From: Streptomyces sp. P3
Lineage (GTDB): Bacteria; Actinomycetota; Actinomycetes; Streptomycetales; Streptomycetaceae
Direction: 5' to 3'
NCBI RefSeq assembly: GCF_003032475.1
Contig: NZ_CP028369.1
Span: forward strand, 1,116,001-1,180,000
DNA: 64,000 bases
Shown here: piece by piece, positions 18,602 through 27,759 of the stretch
How the letters are laid out: the number at the start of each line of letters is the position of its first letter
How positions within the stretch are numbered: the stretch's first letter is position 1
Translations under genes and position numbers: made by a program
The notes under the pieces: generated by a model
The model's input: only the letters and a program-made list of their open reading frames with translations
What the model was told of the DNA's origin: nothing
The model's database searches: none

Positions 18602-19462
18602 GTGCTCTTGGGAATGGTGTGTGCGCTCGGTGCGGCGGTCTGCTTCGGCGCGGCGACGGTGTTGCAGGCGATGGCGGCGCGGGCGGCTGCCGCCGAGTCG
18701 GGCGCGGGGGGCGGTCGCGGCGGGGACGCGGCGCTGCTGTTGCGGGCCGTGCGGCAGTGGCGGTACCTGGCGGGGCTGGGGCTGGACGGGCTGGGGTTCG
18801 TGTTCCAGATCGTCGCGCTGCGGTCGGTGCCGATCTACGCCGTGGGGGCGGCCCTCGCGTCGAGCCTCGCGGTGACGGCGGTGGTCGCCGCGCGGCTGCT
18901 GCACGTGCGGCTGAGCCGGATCGAGTGGGCGGCCGTGGCGGTGGTGTGCGCGGGGCTGGCGATGCTGGGGCTGGCCTCCGGAGCGGAGGGCGAGGAGAGC
19001 GGGCCGGCCGCCCTGCCGTGGGCGATGCTCGGCGCGGCGGTGGCGATGCTGGGGCTGGGACTGGTCGGCGGGCGGCTGCCGGAACGGGGGCGGGCGCTGG
19101 TGCTGGGCCTGGGCGCGGGGTGCGGGTTCGGGGTGGTGGAGGTGGCGGTGCGGTTGATCGACTCGGTGTCCCCGGTGGAACTGCTGACGGACCCGGCCCT
19201 CTACGCGCTGCTGCTGGGCGGCGGGGCCGCGTTCCTGCTGCTGACCACGGCCCTGCAGCGGGGGTCGGTGACGACGGCCACGGCGGGAATGGTGATCGGG
19301 GAGACGATCGGGCCGGCGCTGGTGGGTGTGGTGTGGCTGGGCGACCGCACCCGGGAGGGGCTGGCGTGGCTGGCGGTGCTGGGCTTCGCGGTCGCCGTCG
19401 CGGGCGCGTTGGCGCTCGCCCGGTTCGGGGAGGCGCCGGAAACGGCGCCGCCTTCGGAATGA
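18602..19462 (+). CDS. DMT-type (EamA-like) integral membrane protein
   Basis: About 286 aa with nine to ten hydrophobic helices covering almost the whole length, and the internal duplication expected of drug/metabolite transporters (GLGFVFQIVALRSVPIYAVGAALASS and TTALQRGSVTTATAGMVIGETIGPALVGVVWLGDR). It probably moves a small metabolite across the membrane; the substrate is unknown. GTG 18602 is preferred because the hydrophobic core starts directly after it. A TACAGT hexamer at 18589-18594 ends 7 nt before it, so a leaderless transcript is possible. An upstream in-frame GTG at 18548 is less likely. Confidence 0.82.
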   Translation: MLLGMVCALGAAVCFGAATVLQAMAARAAAAESGAGGGRGGDAALLLRAVRQWRYLAGLGLDGLGFVFQIVALRSVPIYAVGAALASSLAVTAVVAARLLHVRLSRIEWAAVAVVCAGLAMLGLASGAEGEESGPAALPWAMLGAAVAMLGLGLVGGRLPERGRALVLGLGAGCGFGVVEVAVRLIDSVSPVELLTDPALYALLLGGGAAFLLLTTALQRGSVTTATAGMVIGETIGPALVGVVWLGDRTREGLAWLAVLGFAVAVAGALALARFGEAPETAPPSE

Positions 19463-19487
19463 AGGTCGTCCGGCGACCTCGGCCGAC

Positions 19488-19530
19488 CGTCCGGTGATCA
19501 ACCGGACGCGCAGCCGGTTCTTTTCTTTTC
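19488..19530 (+). terminator. Terminator after the DMT gene
   Basis: An 8-bp perfect stem (19488-19495 with 19501-19508) with loop GATCA, followed by a T-rich tract (19518-19529, ttcttttctttt). It separates the DMT gene from the PABA operon. Confidence 0.65.
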
Positions 19531-19613
19531 GATTCCGTCCGCAGAGGTGACGAGACCCGCCGAAAGCCTCTTTTCGGACAGCGGGGCGACGGCGGCAAAA
19601 GTTTGGAGGACCT

Positions 19614-19634
19614 GTGAACGCAAGCGCTCTCTGA
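19614..19634 (+). CDS. Possible 6-codon leader ORF before the PABA operon
   Basis: GTG AAC GCA AGC GCT CTC TGA, with a strong GGAGGA centred 6-7 nt upstream. It ends 15 nt before the GTG of the ABM-domain gene, which itself has no visible ribosome site. A ribosome loaded here could reinitiate at 19650. The reading is too short to be supported by anything but the ribosome site. Confidence 0.3.
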   Translation: MNASAL

Positions 19635-19649
19635 CGCGTACTCGACGGC

Positions 19650-20234
19650 GTGACCAGTAATCCCGTCACCGTCACCGCCGCTTATCACGTGGTGCCGGGC
19701 CGAGAGGCCGACTTTCATTCCTGGGGATGGGGCATGTTGGGCGCGAGCGCACAGCAGCCCGGATTCCTGGGAGGTGGTGTACTCGTCGACGAAGGGGCGG
19801 AATGGCATGTGGTCTATCGCTTCGTCAGCGAAGGCGCGGCGCGCGCCTGGGAGGACTCGGCCGCCCGGTTGCGGTGGGACGCCCGGACGCAGGGCATCGC
19901 CCGGCAGACGGACCGCCGCAGCGTGCGGGGTTCGAAGGCGTGGTTCGACGCCCAGGCTCCCGCGCCGAAGCCGCCCGCCCCGCCGGGCCCGCCGTCGAAA
20001 TGGAAGTTGTGGTTCGTGAATATGAGCGCCGTTTTCCCGCCGGTGCTCCTCTTCAATCTCATCGTGCTTCCTTATCTCGGCGGACTCAATCCTTTCGTGC
20101 GCACGCTGCTGCTGTGTCTGTGCGTGACGGCCCTCGTCACCTGGATTCTCATGCCCCGCCTCCAGCGTTTCTTCAAGAAATGGCTGTATCCACCGCTCCA
20201 GGCACTCCGCGGTCGGCACAAACGCACCGCGTAG
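19650..20234 (+). CDS. ABM-domain (antibiotic biosynthesis monooxygenase-like) membrane protein
   Basis: A 194-aa protein. The N-terminal 100 residues look like a dimeric alpha/beta-barrel ABM domain (VTVTAAYHVVPGREADFHSWGWGMLGASAQQPGFLGGGVLV ... WHVVYRFVSEGAARAWEDS). A Pro-rich linker (about 104-115) leads to two transmembrane helices (about 124-144 and 150-168) and a basic tail. ABM domains can be cofactor-free oxygenases or binding modules; membrane-anchored versions are of unknown activity. It is the first gene of the operon, 30 nt before pabAB. GTG 19650 starts the conserved region but has no clear ribosome site. Confidence 0.8.
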   Translation: MTSNPVTVTAAYHVVPGREADFHSWGWGMLGASAQQPGFLGGGVLVDEGAEWHVVYRFVSEGAARAWEDSAARLRWDARTQGIARQTDRRSVRGSKAWFDAQAPAPKPPAPPGPPSKWKLWFVNMSAVFPPVLLFNLIVLPYLGGLNPFVRTLLLCLCVTALVTWILMPRLQRFFKKWLYPPLQALRGRHKRTA

Positions 20235-20264
20235 TCCAGAGAACGACCCTAGGGAGGTGGGCGG

Positions 20265-22442
20265 GTGAAAACCCTGCTCATCGACAATTACGACTCGTAC
20301 ACGTACAACCTGTTCCAGCTGATCGCCGAGGTCAACGGCGAGGAGCCGGTGGTGATCCTCAACGACGCCCCGGTGGACGCCGTCCCCGACCTCACGGCGT
20401 TCGACAACGTGGTGGTGTCGCCGGGCCCCGGGCATCCGGCGAAGGCCCGTGACTTCGGCATCAGCGCCCGCGTGCTGGCCGAGTCCCCGCTGCCGGTGCT
20501 CGGCGTCTGCCTCGGCCACCAGGGCATCGCGCTCGGGGAGGGCGGCCAGGTGTCGGCCGCACCGCAGCCCCGGCACGGTCATCTGTCGGCCGTCCGGCAC
20601 GACGAGCGGGACCTGTTCCAGGGGCTGCCCCAGAACTTCACCGCCGTCCGCTACCACTCGCTGGCCGTGCGCGAGCCGCTGCCCGACTCCCTGGAGGCCA
20701 CGGCCTGGGCGGAGGACGGCGTCCTGATGGGTCTGCGCCACCGCGAACGGCCGCTGTGGGGCGTGCAGTTCCACCCGGAGTCGGTGCTCACCGAGTACGG
20801 CCACCGGATGCTGGTGAACTTCCGCAACCTCACGGCCGAGCGGGCCCGCAAGACGCGGACGAAGAACACCGCGGTCACGCCCGCGGCAGCCGCGATGCCG
20901 CAGCAGCGGGTGACCGTCCCCGGCCCGCGCCGGGCGAGCGGGCCCTCCTACCGGCTGCACACCCGCCGCATCGCCGTGGCGATCGACGCGGAGGCCGCCT
21001 TCACCCGGCTGCACGCGGACGCGCCCCGGGCGTTCTGGCTGGACAGCTCCCGGGTCGAGCGCGGTCTGTCCCGCTTCTCGTTCTTCGGCGACGACAGCGG
21101 TCCGCTCGCCGAGTTCGTACGGTACGACGTCGAGGCCGGGCGCTGCGAGATCGAGCGGGCCGGACGGCCGACGCGCAAGGTCCGGGCGAGCGTCTTCGAC
21201 TATCTCAAGCGGCAGCTCGCCAACCGCCGGGTCGACGCCACCGGCCTGCCCTTCGACTTCACCGGCGGTTACGTCGGCTACTTCGGCTACGAGACGAAGG
21301 CCGACTGCGGCTCCCCGAACCGGCACCGTTCCACCGTCCCGGACGCCTGCTGGCTGTTCGCCGACCGGCTGGTCGCGGTGGACCACCAGGAGGGCTTCAC
21401 CTACGCCGTCTGCCTGGCCGAGGACACCCCGCAGGCCGCCCTGGAGGCCGCCGACTGGCTCGAGGGCACGCTGGCCCGGCTCACCTCGCTGCCCGCGGAG
21501 TCCGACCGGGCGCGGCCCGCGGCTGCGGGGCCGTCGACGCAGGCGGACCTCGGGGCCGTCGAACCGTGGCTGGTGCGGGACCGGGAGACCTACCTCGCGG
21601 ACATCGCGGCCTGCCGGCGGGAGCTCGCGGCGGGCGTCAGCTACGAGATCTGCCTGACCGACGCCGCCCGTCTGCCCGCACCGGCCGACGCCCTCGCCTT
21701 CTACCGGACGCTGCGCCGCGTCAACCCCGCCCCGTACGCGGCCTTCCTGCGATTCGGCGACCTCGACGTGGCCGGCTCCTCACCGGAGCGGTTCCTGCGG
21801 ATCACCCGGGACGGGGTCGCCGAGGCCAAGCCCATCAAGGGCACCGCGCCGCGCGGCGCCGATCCGCTGGAGGACGCCCGGCTGCGGGACGCGCTGGCGG
21901 CCGACGCCAAGACGCGCGCCGAGAACCTGATGATCGTCGACCTGCTCCGCAACGACCTGGGACGGGTCTGCCGGACCGGCACCGTGCGGGTCTCCCGGCT
22001 CATGGCCGCCGAGACGTACGCGACCGTGCACCAGCTCGTCTCCACCGTGGAGGGACGGCTGCGCGAAGGCACCGACGCGGTGGACTGCGTGCGCGCCTGC
22101 TTCCCCGGCGGCTCGATGACCGGCGCGCCGAAGCTGCGCACGATGGAGATCATCGACGAACTGGAGACCCAGGCTCGCGGCGTGTACGCGGGCGCGCTCG
22201 GCTATCTGGGCTGCAGCGGCGGCGCGGACCTGAACATCGTCATCCGCACCGCGGTCCTCGCCGACGGCTCGATGCAGCTGGGGGCCGGGGGAGCGATCGT
22301 CCTCGGCTCCGATCCGGTCGCCGAGTACGACGAGATGCTGCTGAAGACGGCCGCGCAGATGCGGGCCCTGCGGGAGGACGCCGGTGGCGGGGCCGCGGCC
22401 TCGCAGCCGGGCCCCGCCACCGCCGAGGAGGCCGCCCGATGA
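20265..22442 (+). CDS. pabAB: Fused aminodeoxychorismate synthase (PabAB)
   Basis: A 725-aa fusion. Residues 1-190 are a class I glutamine amidotransferase with catalytic C82 (GVCLGHQ), H170 and E172 (GVQFHPES). After a linker (about 190-225) comes the chorismate-binding synthase with PIKGT at 523-527; K526 is the nucleophile characteristic of ADC synthase (anthranilate synthases have PIAGT). FPGGSMTGAPK and the GAGGAIVLGSDP region are intact. It converts chorismate and glutamine to 4-amino-4-deoxychorismate. Fused PabAB enzymes in streptomycetes usually serve secondary metabolism (chloramphenicol, candicidin, pristinamycin types). ATG 20265-region start (GTG) has AGGGAGG upstream; the stop overlaps the next start as ATGA. 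Confidence 0.95.
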   Translation: MKTLLIDNYDSYTYNLFQLIAEVNGEEPVVILNDAPVDAVPDLTAFDNVVVSPGPGHPAKARDFGISARVLAESPLPVLGVCLGHQGIALGEGGQVSAAPQPRHGHLSAVRHDERDLFQGLPQNFTAVRYHSLAVREPLPDSLEATAWAEDGVLMGLRHRERPLWGVQFHPESVLTEYGHRMLVNFRNLTAERARKTRTKNTAVTPAAAAMPQQRVTVPGPRRASGPSYRLHTRRIAVAIDAEAAFTRLHADAPRAFWLDSSRVERGLSRFSFFGDDSGPLAEFVRYDVEAGRCEIERAGRPTRKVRASVFDYLKRQLANRRVDATGLPFDFTGGYVGYFGYETKADCGSPNRHRSTVPDACWLFADRLVAVDHQEGFTYAVCLAEDTPQAALEAADWLEGTLARLTSLPAESDRARPAAAGPSTQADLGAVEPWLVRDRETYLADIAACRRELAAGVSYEICLTDAARLPAPADALAFYRTLRRVNPAPYAAFLRFGDLDVAGSSPERFLRITRDGVAEAKPIKGTAPRGADPLEDARLRDALAADAKTRAENLMIVDLLRNDLGRVCRTGTVRVSRLMAAETYATVHQLVSTVEGRLREGTDAVDCVRACFPGGSMTGAPKLRTMEIIDELETQARGVYAGALGYLGCSGGADLNIVIRTAVLADGSMQLGAGGAIVLGSDPVAEYDEMLLKTAAQMRALREDAGGGAAASQPGPATAEEAAR

Positions 22443-24061
22443 CGACGCGACGCCCCACCACGGCTCCCCGGGCCACTCCGGCTCTCCGGGTCACGACAGC
22501 TCCCCGGGTCACGACGGTGTCCCCCGCCGAGGCGGCCGCGCACGCCCCGGCCGTGCCCCGGCCGAGGCGCAACGGCGACACGCCCGGCAACCTGGCCGCG
22601 CAGTTGGCCGACCTCGCCGAGCGGCGGGGCTGGGCCGGGCGGGCCGCGTTCCACCAGGGACACCGGCACTGGACCCACGGCGAGGTGCACGATCTCGGAG
22701 CCCGGGCGGCCGGGGTGCTCGCGCACCACGGGGTGCGGGCCGGCGACCGGGTGCTGCTCGCGCTGCCCGACGGCGTGGCGTGGGTGGCGGCCTTCCTCGG
22801 CGTCGCCCGGCTCGGGGCCGTCGCCGTCCTGGTCAACCCCGAACTGCCCGCCGCCGAGCACGCGTTCATGGCCGAGGACACCGAAGCCGTGCTCTGTCTG
22901 ACGGGGCCCGGCCTGGAGGACCGCTTCGCCGGCCGGGCACGGCTCGGCGCCGACGAACTCCTCGCACTGGCCCCCGCCGCCGAGCCGGCCGCCGTCCACC
23001 CGGTCGACGCGCACGCGCCGCTGTACGTGCAGTACACCTCCGGCACCACGGGCCGCCCGAAGGGCGTCGTGCACGCGCACGGCGACCCGAAGGCGTACCA
23101 CGACCTGATCGGCCGGCGGCTGCTCGGGATCACCGAGGAGGACGTCACCCTGTCGGTGTCGAAGCTGTACTTCGCGTACGGCTTCGGCAACGCCTTCGTC
23201 TTCCCGCTGTTCTCCGGGTCGTCAGCCGTCCTGGTGGACCGCCGTCCGACGCCCGCCGCCGTCGACGAGCTCGTCGCCCGGCACCGGGTCACCCTCCTCT
23301 ACTCGGTGCCCTCGGCCTACGCGGCGCTGGTCGCCGACCGGGGCAGCGGGCACGGGGACTGCTTCGCCTCGGTGCGCGCCGCGGTGTCGGCCGGCGAGGG
23401 CCTGCCGGACGGGCTCGGCGTCCGGGTCGGCGAACTGCTCGGCGCGCCCGTGCTGGAGCAGATCGGCTCCACCGAGGCCGGTCACGCCTTCTGCGCCAAC
23501 AGCCTCGGCCACGACCGTCCCGGCACCGTCGGGCGTCCCGTGCCGGGGTTCGAGGTGGAGCTGCGCGACCGGGCCGGGCGGCCGGTGCCGGACGGCGCGG
23601 AAGGGGAGATGTGGGTGCGCGGGCCGACGCTGACGTCCGGCTACCTGAACCGGCCGGAGGAGACCGCGCGCACCCTGGTCGGCGGCTGGCTGGCCACCCA
23701 CGACCGGGCCCGCCGCGAACCGGACGGCTCCTACCGGCATCTGGGCCGCACCGACGACATGGAGATGGTCGGCGGGATCACCGTCTCCCCGCTGGAGGTG
23801 GAGGCCGTGCTGCGCACCCGTCCGGCGGTGCGCGAGGTCGCGGTCGCCGCCGTCACGGACGGGCTCGGCTCCAGCCGGCTGCGCGCCTTCGTGGTCCCCG
23901 CCGGCCCGGTCGCCGCCGGCCTCGAGGACGACCTCCTCGCCCTGGCCCGCGAGCACCTCGCCGCCTTCAAGGTGCCCAGGAGCGTCAGCTTCGTGACGTC
24001 CCTGCCGCGCACCGCCACCGGAAAGCTCCGCCGCCACCTGGTCCGCCAGGGGGCGTGGTGA
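22439..24061 (+). CDS. AMP-dependent acyl-CoA ligase, benzoate-CoA ligase-like
   Basis: A 540-aa adenylate-forming enzyme: P-loop-like YTSGTTGRPKGVVH (about 202-215), the aryl-binding region SKLYFAYGFGNAFVFPLFSGSS typical of benzoate/4-hydroxybenzoate CoA ligases, GSTEAGHAF, and the C-terminal hinge and lysine motif TATGKLRR. It most likely makes an aryl-CoA or aryl-adenylate, with 4-aminobenzoate the obvious candidate in this operon. The first 30 residues are a Thr/Arg/Pro repeat encoded by imperfect ccccgggtcacgac copies and are probably disordered. The start overlaps the pabAB stop. Confidence 0.9.
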   Translation: MTTRRPTTAPRATPALRVTTAPRVTTVSPAEAAAHAPAVPRPRRNGDTPGNLAAQLADLAERRGWAGRAAFHQGHRHWTHGEVHDLGARAAGVLAHHGVRAGDRVLLALPDGVAWVAAFLGVARLGAVAVLVNPELPAAEHAFMAEDTEAVLCLTGPGLEDRFAGRARLGADELLALAPAAEPAAVHPVDAHAPLYVQYTSGTTGRPKGVVHAHGDPKAYHDLIGRRLLGITEEDVTLSVSKLYFAYGFGNAFVFPLFSGSSAVLVDRRPTPAAVDELVARHRVTLLYSVPSAYAALVADRGSGHGDCFASVRAAVSAGEGLPDGLGVRVGELLGAPVLEQIGSTEAGHAFCANSLGHDRPGTVGRPVPGFEVELRDRAGRPVPDGAEGEMWVRGPTLTSGYLNRPEETARTLVGGWLATHDRARREPDGSYRHLGRTDDMEMVGGITVSPLEVEAVLRTRPAVREVAVAAVTDGLGSSRLRAFVVPAGPVAAGLEDDLLALAREHLAAFKVPRSVSFVTSLPRTATGKLRRHLVRQGAW

Positions 24062-24102
24062 CCCCCACGGGTCCCCGCCGCACGGCCGAAAGGAACAGTC
24101 AC

Positions 24103-25671
24103 ATGTCGCAGCAACGCCTGCTCGCCGACCGCGGGTTCTATCTGGGCCCCCTGTTCCGGCGGGCGGCCGACCGGCACGGCGCCGTGTTCGTCACCCTGGA
24201 CCGGCCGCTGGACACCCACCCCGGCCTCGGCGTCGACCTCGACTACACGGTCCTCGCCGACGTGGTCGAGGAGCTGTCGGGCCGGCTGTGGGCGGCCGGT
24301 GTGCGGCCCTCCGAGCAGGTGGCCCTGCACAAGACGGACAACGTCGACATCGTGCTGCTGACCTGCGCGATCTCCCGCATCGGCGCGGTGCCCGTACTGC
24401 TCTCCCCCGGACTCGCGGGCCCGGTCGTCGGACAGCTGCTGGAACGGCTGCGGGAGCCCTGGCTGATCACCGACAGAGCCAAACTGGAGGGCCCGCTCAA
24501 GGGCGTCGGGGTGCGCGTGCGCAGGACCCTGTCCGTCGACGACGCGCCCGGCGCCGAGCCGCTGGGCGGGTTCACCGCCGACGGGCCTCCCGCGCCCGTG
24601 CGACTGCACCCCCGAGAGCCCGCGCTGATCACCCACAGCTCCGGCACCACCGGTGTCCCCAAGCTGGCCGTGCACTGCCCGAACACCATGTGGAACCGGC
24701 TGGTCCCGCAGCAGGCGATGGGCTGGCCCACCCGCGGCGAGACGGCCGCGCTGCACATGTCGTTCGTGCACTCGCGCTTCTACCACCTGCTCGGCGTCCT
24801 GCTGCGCTTCGGCAGCCCGCTGGTGCTGATCACCGACCCGGACCCGGCCGCCGTACGGCCGCTGCTGGTCCGCCACCGGCCCGGCATCGTCGAGACCCAC
24901 CCCAACACGTTCGTGCTGTGGGAGGAGCTGGCCGACGCGCCCGGCGCCCCGCTGTCCCGGGTGAAGTCGTACGGCTCCACGTTCGACGCGATCCACCCGC
25001 GCACCGTGCGCCGGCTGCTGGGCGCGTCGACACGCCGTGTGCCCTGGCTGGTCCAGCTGTACGGGCAGAGCGAGACGGGGCCGGTCGCGGTCCAGTGGTT
25101 CACCCGGCGCAGCGCCCAGCGGGCGGACGGCCGCCGGGTCGGAACGGGCATCCCCGGCTTCACCCGGCTGCGGATCACCGGCCCCGACGGCCGGCCGGTC
25201 GCGCCCGGCACTCCCGGCCGTATCGAGGCGCGCACCCGGGGACGCATCCTCACCTACCTCGGCGCGCGGGCGCAGTACGAGCGCCAGCTCGACGACGGGT
25301 GGTGGCAGATGGGCGACATGGGCGTCCTGAACCGGCTGGGCGCGCTGCGTCTGATCGACCGTGAGATCGACCGGATCGACGCCGTGCACAGCAGCCTGGA
25401 GGTGGAGGACGCGCTGATGGAGCGTCTGGAGGAGCTGCGCGAGGTGGTCATCGTGCCCGGCGCGGACCGGGAGCCGGTGCCGGTGGTGTGCGTGCGGGGC
25501 GAGCGGCCGCTCGATCCGGAGCGCTGGCGGGCGGCCACGGCCGATCTGCCCGCGATGGCCGAGCCGCGGCAGTGGCGGTTCGAGGAACTGCCGATGACCG
25601 CGACCTGGAAGGTGAAGCGGGTGGAGATCACCCGCCTGCTGGCCGGGACGCCGCGGAGCGTGCACGCGTGA
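24103..25671 (+). CDS. Second AMP-binding enzyme of the PABA operon
   Basis: A 522-aa ANL-superfamily protein: THSSGTTGVPKLAVH (about 178-192), FVHSRFYHLLGVLLRF, QLYGQSETGPVAVQWF, GWWQMGDMG and a C-terminal A10-like motif TATWKVKR that retains the lysines. It is clearly different from the first ligase and lacks benzoate-ligase signatures; the A5-type segment reads YGQSETGP. Substrate unknown: it may activate a second acid to be joined to the aminoaryl product, or activate the product itself. ATG 24103 has AAGGA 9 nt upstream; it follows the first ligase after 41 nt and overlaps the next gene as GTGA. Confidence 0.87.
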   Translation: MSQQRLLADRGFYLGPLFRRAADRHGAVFVTLDRPLDTHPGLGVDLDYTVLADVVEELSGRLWAAGVRPSEQVALHKTDNVDIVLLTCAISRIGAVPVLLSPGLAGPVVGQLLERLREPWLITDRAKLEGPLKGVGVRVRRTLSVDDAPGAEPLGGFTADGPPAPVRLHPREPALITHSSGTTGVPKLAVHCPNTMWNRLVPQQAMGWPTRGETAALHMSFVHSRFYHLLGVLLRFGSPLVLITDPDPAAVRPLLVRHRPGIVETHPNTFVLWEELADAPGAPLSRVKSYGSTFDAIHPRTVRRLLGASTRRVPWLVQLYGQSETGPVAVQWFTRRSAQRADGRRVGTGIPGFTRLRITGPDGRPVAPGTPGRIEARTRGRILTYLGARAQYERQLDDGWWQMGDMGVLNRLGALRLIDREIDRIDAVHSSLEVEDALMERLEELREVVIVPGADREPVPVVCVRGERPLDPERWRAATADLPAMAEPRQWRFEELPMTATWKVKRVEITRLLAGTPRSVHA

Positions 25672-26855
25672 ACCCGGCCGTCGTCGTGGGCGCGGGCCCC
25701 GTCGGTCTGTCGGCGGCGCTCGCGCTGCGCGCGCACGGGCTGCCGGCGCTGGTGCTGGAGGCGGACCCCGAGGACCGCGAACGGCCGGGCAGCCGCGCCC
25801 TGTTCGTGCACCGCGAGACCCTCGCGCTGCTCGACGGGGTGGCTCCGGGGCTGGCCGCCGAGATCACCGCCTACGGGAGCACCTGGCACACCCGGCGGAC
25901 CCTGTACCGGGGCCGTGAGGTGTACGCCCGCACGTTCCCGCCCCGGTCCGGCCCATCGACGGCCCTGCCGCCCTTCACCAGCCTGCGCCAGGTGGACACC
26001 GAGCGGTTCCTGCGCGCCGCCTGCGCCCGCGCGGGGGTGGAGTTCGCGTGGGGTGCACGCGTCACGGAGGTGCGCACCACGCCGGACGGGGCGGTGCTGA
26101 GCGGCGAGGACGGGCGGGAGTGGCACGCCGGGCACGTCGTCGCCGCCGACGGGGCGCGCTCGGCGGTCCGGCGCGGGCTGGGCATCGCCATGGAGGGCGT
26201 GCGCGGCGAGGGCTTCCACGTCGTGGTGGACGTGGCCGACGTGCCCGGCGCCGAACTGCCGCTGGAGCGGGTCTTCCACTACGAGCATCCGGGGGTGGGC
26301 GGCCGCAGTGTGATGCGGGTGCCGTTCACCGGGGGCTTCCAGGTCGACCTGCAGTGCCGCGACGACGACCCGGAGGAGGCCTTCGGCACCGAGGCGGCCG
26401 TACGGCGGTGGCTGCCTGCGGTGGTCGGCGACGGGTACGACGGCCGGATCCTGTGGGTGTCGACGTACCGCTTCCTGCGCAAGGTCGCCGCGTCGTTCAC
26501 CGATCCGCACCGGCGGGTGCTGCTGGTCGGCGAGGCGGCGCACCTGTTCCCGCCGTTCGGGGCGCGCGGCATGAACAGCGGGATCGCCGACGCGGTGGCG
26601 GCGGCCGACGCCGTCGCCGCGGGCACGGACCGGGCCGTCGAGGAGTTCGCCGGGGCGCGTCGGGCGGCGGGGCTGTTCAACAGCGCCGCCGCGGGGCTCG
26701 CGCTGGAGCATCTGCGCCCCCGGCGCCGGACCGTACGGCTGCGGCAGCGGGCGGCGGCGGCCCTCGCGCCGGTGCTGCCCTCGTGCGGGTCATGGCTGGA
26801 GCACGCGCCGTACGGGCCCCGGGGCGGGGCACCGGCGGCGGCCGGCAAGTACTGA
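25668..26855 (+). CDS. FAD-dependent aromatic monooxygenase
   Basis: A 395-aa group A flavoprotein: dinucleotide fold VVVGAGPVGLSAALALRAHG (residues 4-23), the DG motif as AADGARSAVRR (about 157-167) and the GD-type motif VLLVGEAAHLFPPFGARGMNSGIADA (about 285-310), where the usual D is E. The family hydroxylates or oxidatively decarboxylates phenols and aminobenzoates using NAD(P)H and O2. In this context 4-aminobenzoate or its activated form is the plausible substrate (inference). GTG 25668 overlaps the ligase stop, so expression is coupled. Confidence 0.9.
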   Translation: MNPAVVVGAGPVGLSAALALRAHGLPALVLEADPEDRERPGSRALFVHRETLALLDGVAPGLAAEITAYGSTWHTRRTLYRGREVYARTFPPRSGPSTALPPFTSLRQVDTERFLRAACARAGVEFAWGARVTEVRTTPDGAVLSGEDGREWHAGHVVAADGARSAVRRGLGIAMEGVRGEGFHVVVDVADVPGAELPLERVFHYEHPGVGGRSVMRVPFTGGFQVDLQCRDDDPEEAFGTEAAVRRWLPAVVGDGYDGRILWVSTYRFLRKVAASFTDPHRRVLLVGEAAHLFPPFGARGMNSGIADAVAAADAVAAGTDRAVEEFAGARRAAGLFNSAAAGLALEHLRPRRRTVRLRQRAAAALAPVLPSCGSWLEHAPYGPRGGAPAAAGKY

Positions 26856-26890
26856 GCGGAACGTGCGGAAGGTCCGGAGAGGAACAGGCG

Positions 26891-27697
26891 ATGACCCAGG
26901 CGATGACGCGGGCGATGACGGTGGAGGGGCTGTCGGGGTGGACGTCGGCCGGGGGGCTGGCTCCCGCCGCCGAGGCCGGGGGGCGGCTGCTCGTCGCGGA
27001 CTCGTGGCTGGTGCGCGACGGCCGGGTGCGCGGCCTGGAACGGCACCGGGAGCGGTTCCTGCGAGCCTGCGGCGAGTGCAGCGGTCCGCCGTTGCGCCGG
27101 CTGGTGGAGTTCTGGCGGGACGTGACGGCCGCCCTGCCGCGGTCCGGCGAGTGGTTCCCCCGGGTGGAACTCGCCGCCGGTTCGCTGGAGTTGCGGCTGC
27201 TGCTGCGGCACGCCCCGCAGCTCGAGCCGGACGTCCGGGTCTGGGCCGCGGGCCAGCCCGATCCGCGGACCGTGCCGCGCCGCAAGGGGCCCGACCTCGA
27301 CGCGCTGGCCCGGGTGCGCCGCCGGGCGTCCGGCGCGGGCGCGACGGAGGCGGTGCTGGTCGCGTCCTCCGGCGCGGTCCTGGAGGCGGCCACCGCGAGT
27401 GTCCTGTGGTGGGAGGACGACACGCTGTGTCTGCCGCCGCCCAGGCTGCCGGTCCTGGCCGGGGTGACCGGGCAGCTGATCCTGGAACGGGCCCACCGGC
27501 TCGGCGTCCGGGTCGTGCACCGCGAGCGGACGCCCGCCGAGCTGGACGGCCGGGAGGTGTGGCTGGTGAACGCGCTGCACGGCATCCGCCCGGTCACGGC
27601 CTGGGTAGGAGGTCCGCTCGCCCCCGGCCCGGCGGTGCGGGCGGTGGAGTGGCGACGGTGGCTGGAATCGCAGAGCGAGCCGCTGCCACGGATGTAG
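26891..27697 (+). CDS. pabC: Aminodeoxychorismate lyase (class IV PLP enzyme)
   Basis: A 268-aa fold-type IV PLP protein with the characteristic lysine in PRRKGPDLDALARVRR (about 135-150) and the segment GATEAVLVASSGAVLEAATASVLWWEDD that matches the EaLLl...G.v.Eg..sNvF pattern of PabC/IlvE proteins. It should eliminate pyruvate from ADC to give 4-aminobenzoate, completing the step begun by PabAB. ATG 26891 follows GAGAGGAA; three ATGAC-containing codons repeat at the start, so the exact initiation codon is uncertain. It is 35 nt after the monooxygenase stop and last in the operon. Confidence 0.88.
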   Translation: MTQAMTRAMTVEGLSGWTSAGGLAPAAEAGGRLLVADSWLVRDGRVRGLERHRERFLRACGECSGPPLRRLVEFWRDVTAALPRSGEWFPRVELAAGSLELRLLLRHAPQLEPDVRVWAAGQPDPRTVPRRKGPDLDALARVRRRASGAGATEAVLVASSGAVLEAATASVLWWEDDTLCLPPPRLPVLAGVTGQLILERAHRLGVRVVHRERTPAELDGREVWLVNALHGIRPVTAWVGGPLAPGPAVRAVEWRRWLESQSEPLPRM

Positions 27698-27759
27698 GAA
27701 AAGGGGAACGGGCAGAGCCCGGAGGAAAGCGGGGAAGGGCCGCCGACGGAACATGGATA

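Noticed and set aside
18588..21386. Long minus-strand open frame (over 900 codons) across the DMT gene and pabAB
   Set aside because: Opposite the strongly conserved DMT and PabAB genes; composition is Pro/Arg-rich with no domain, typical of high-GC antisense frames.
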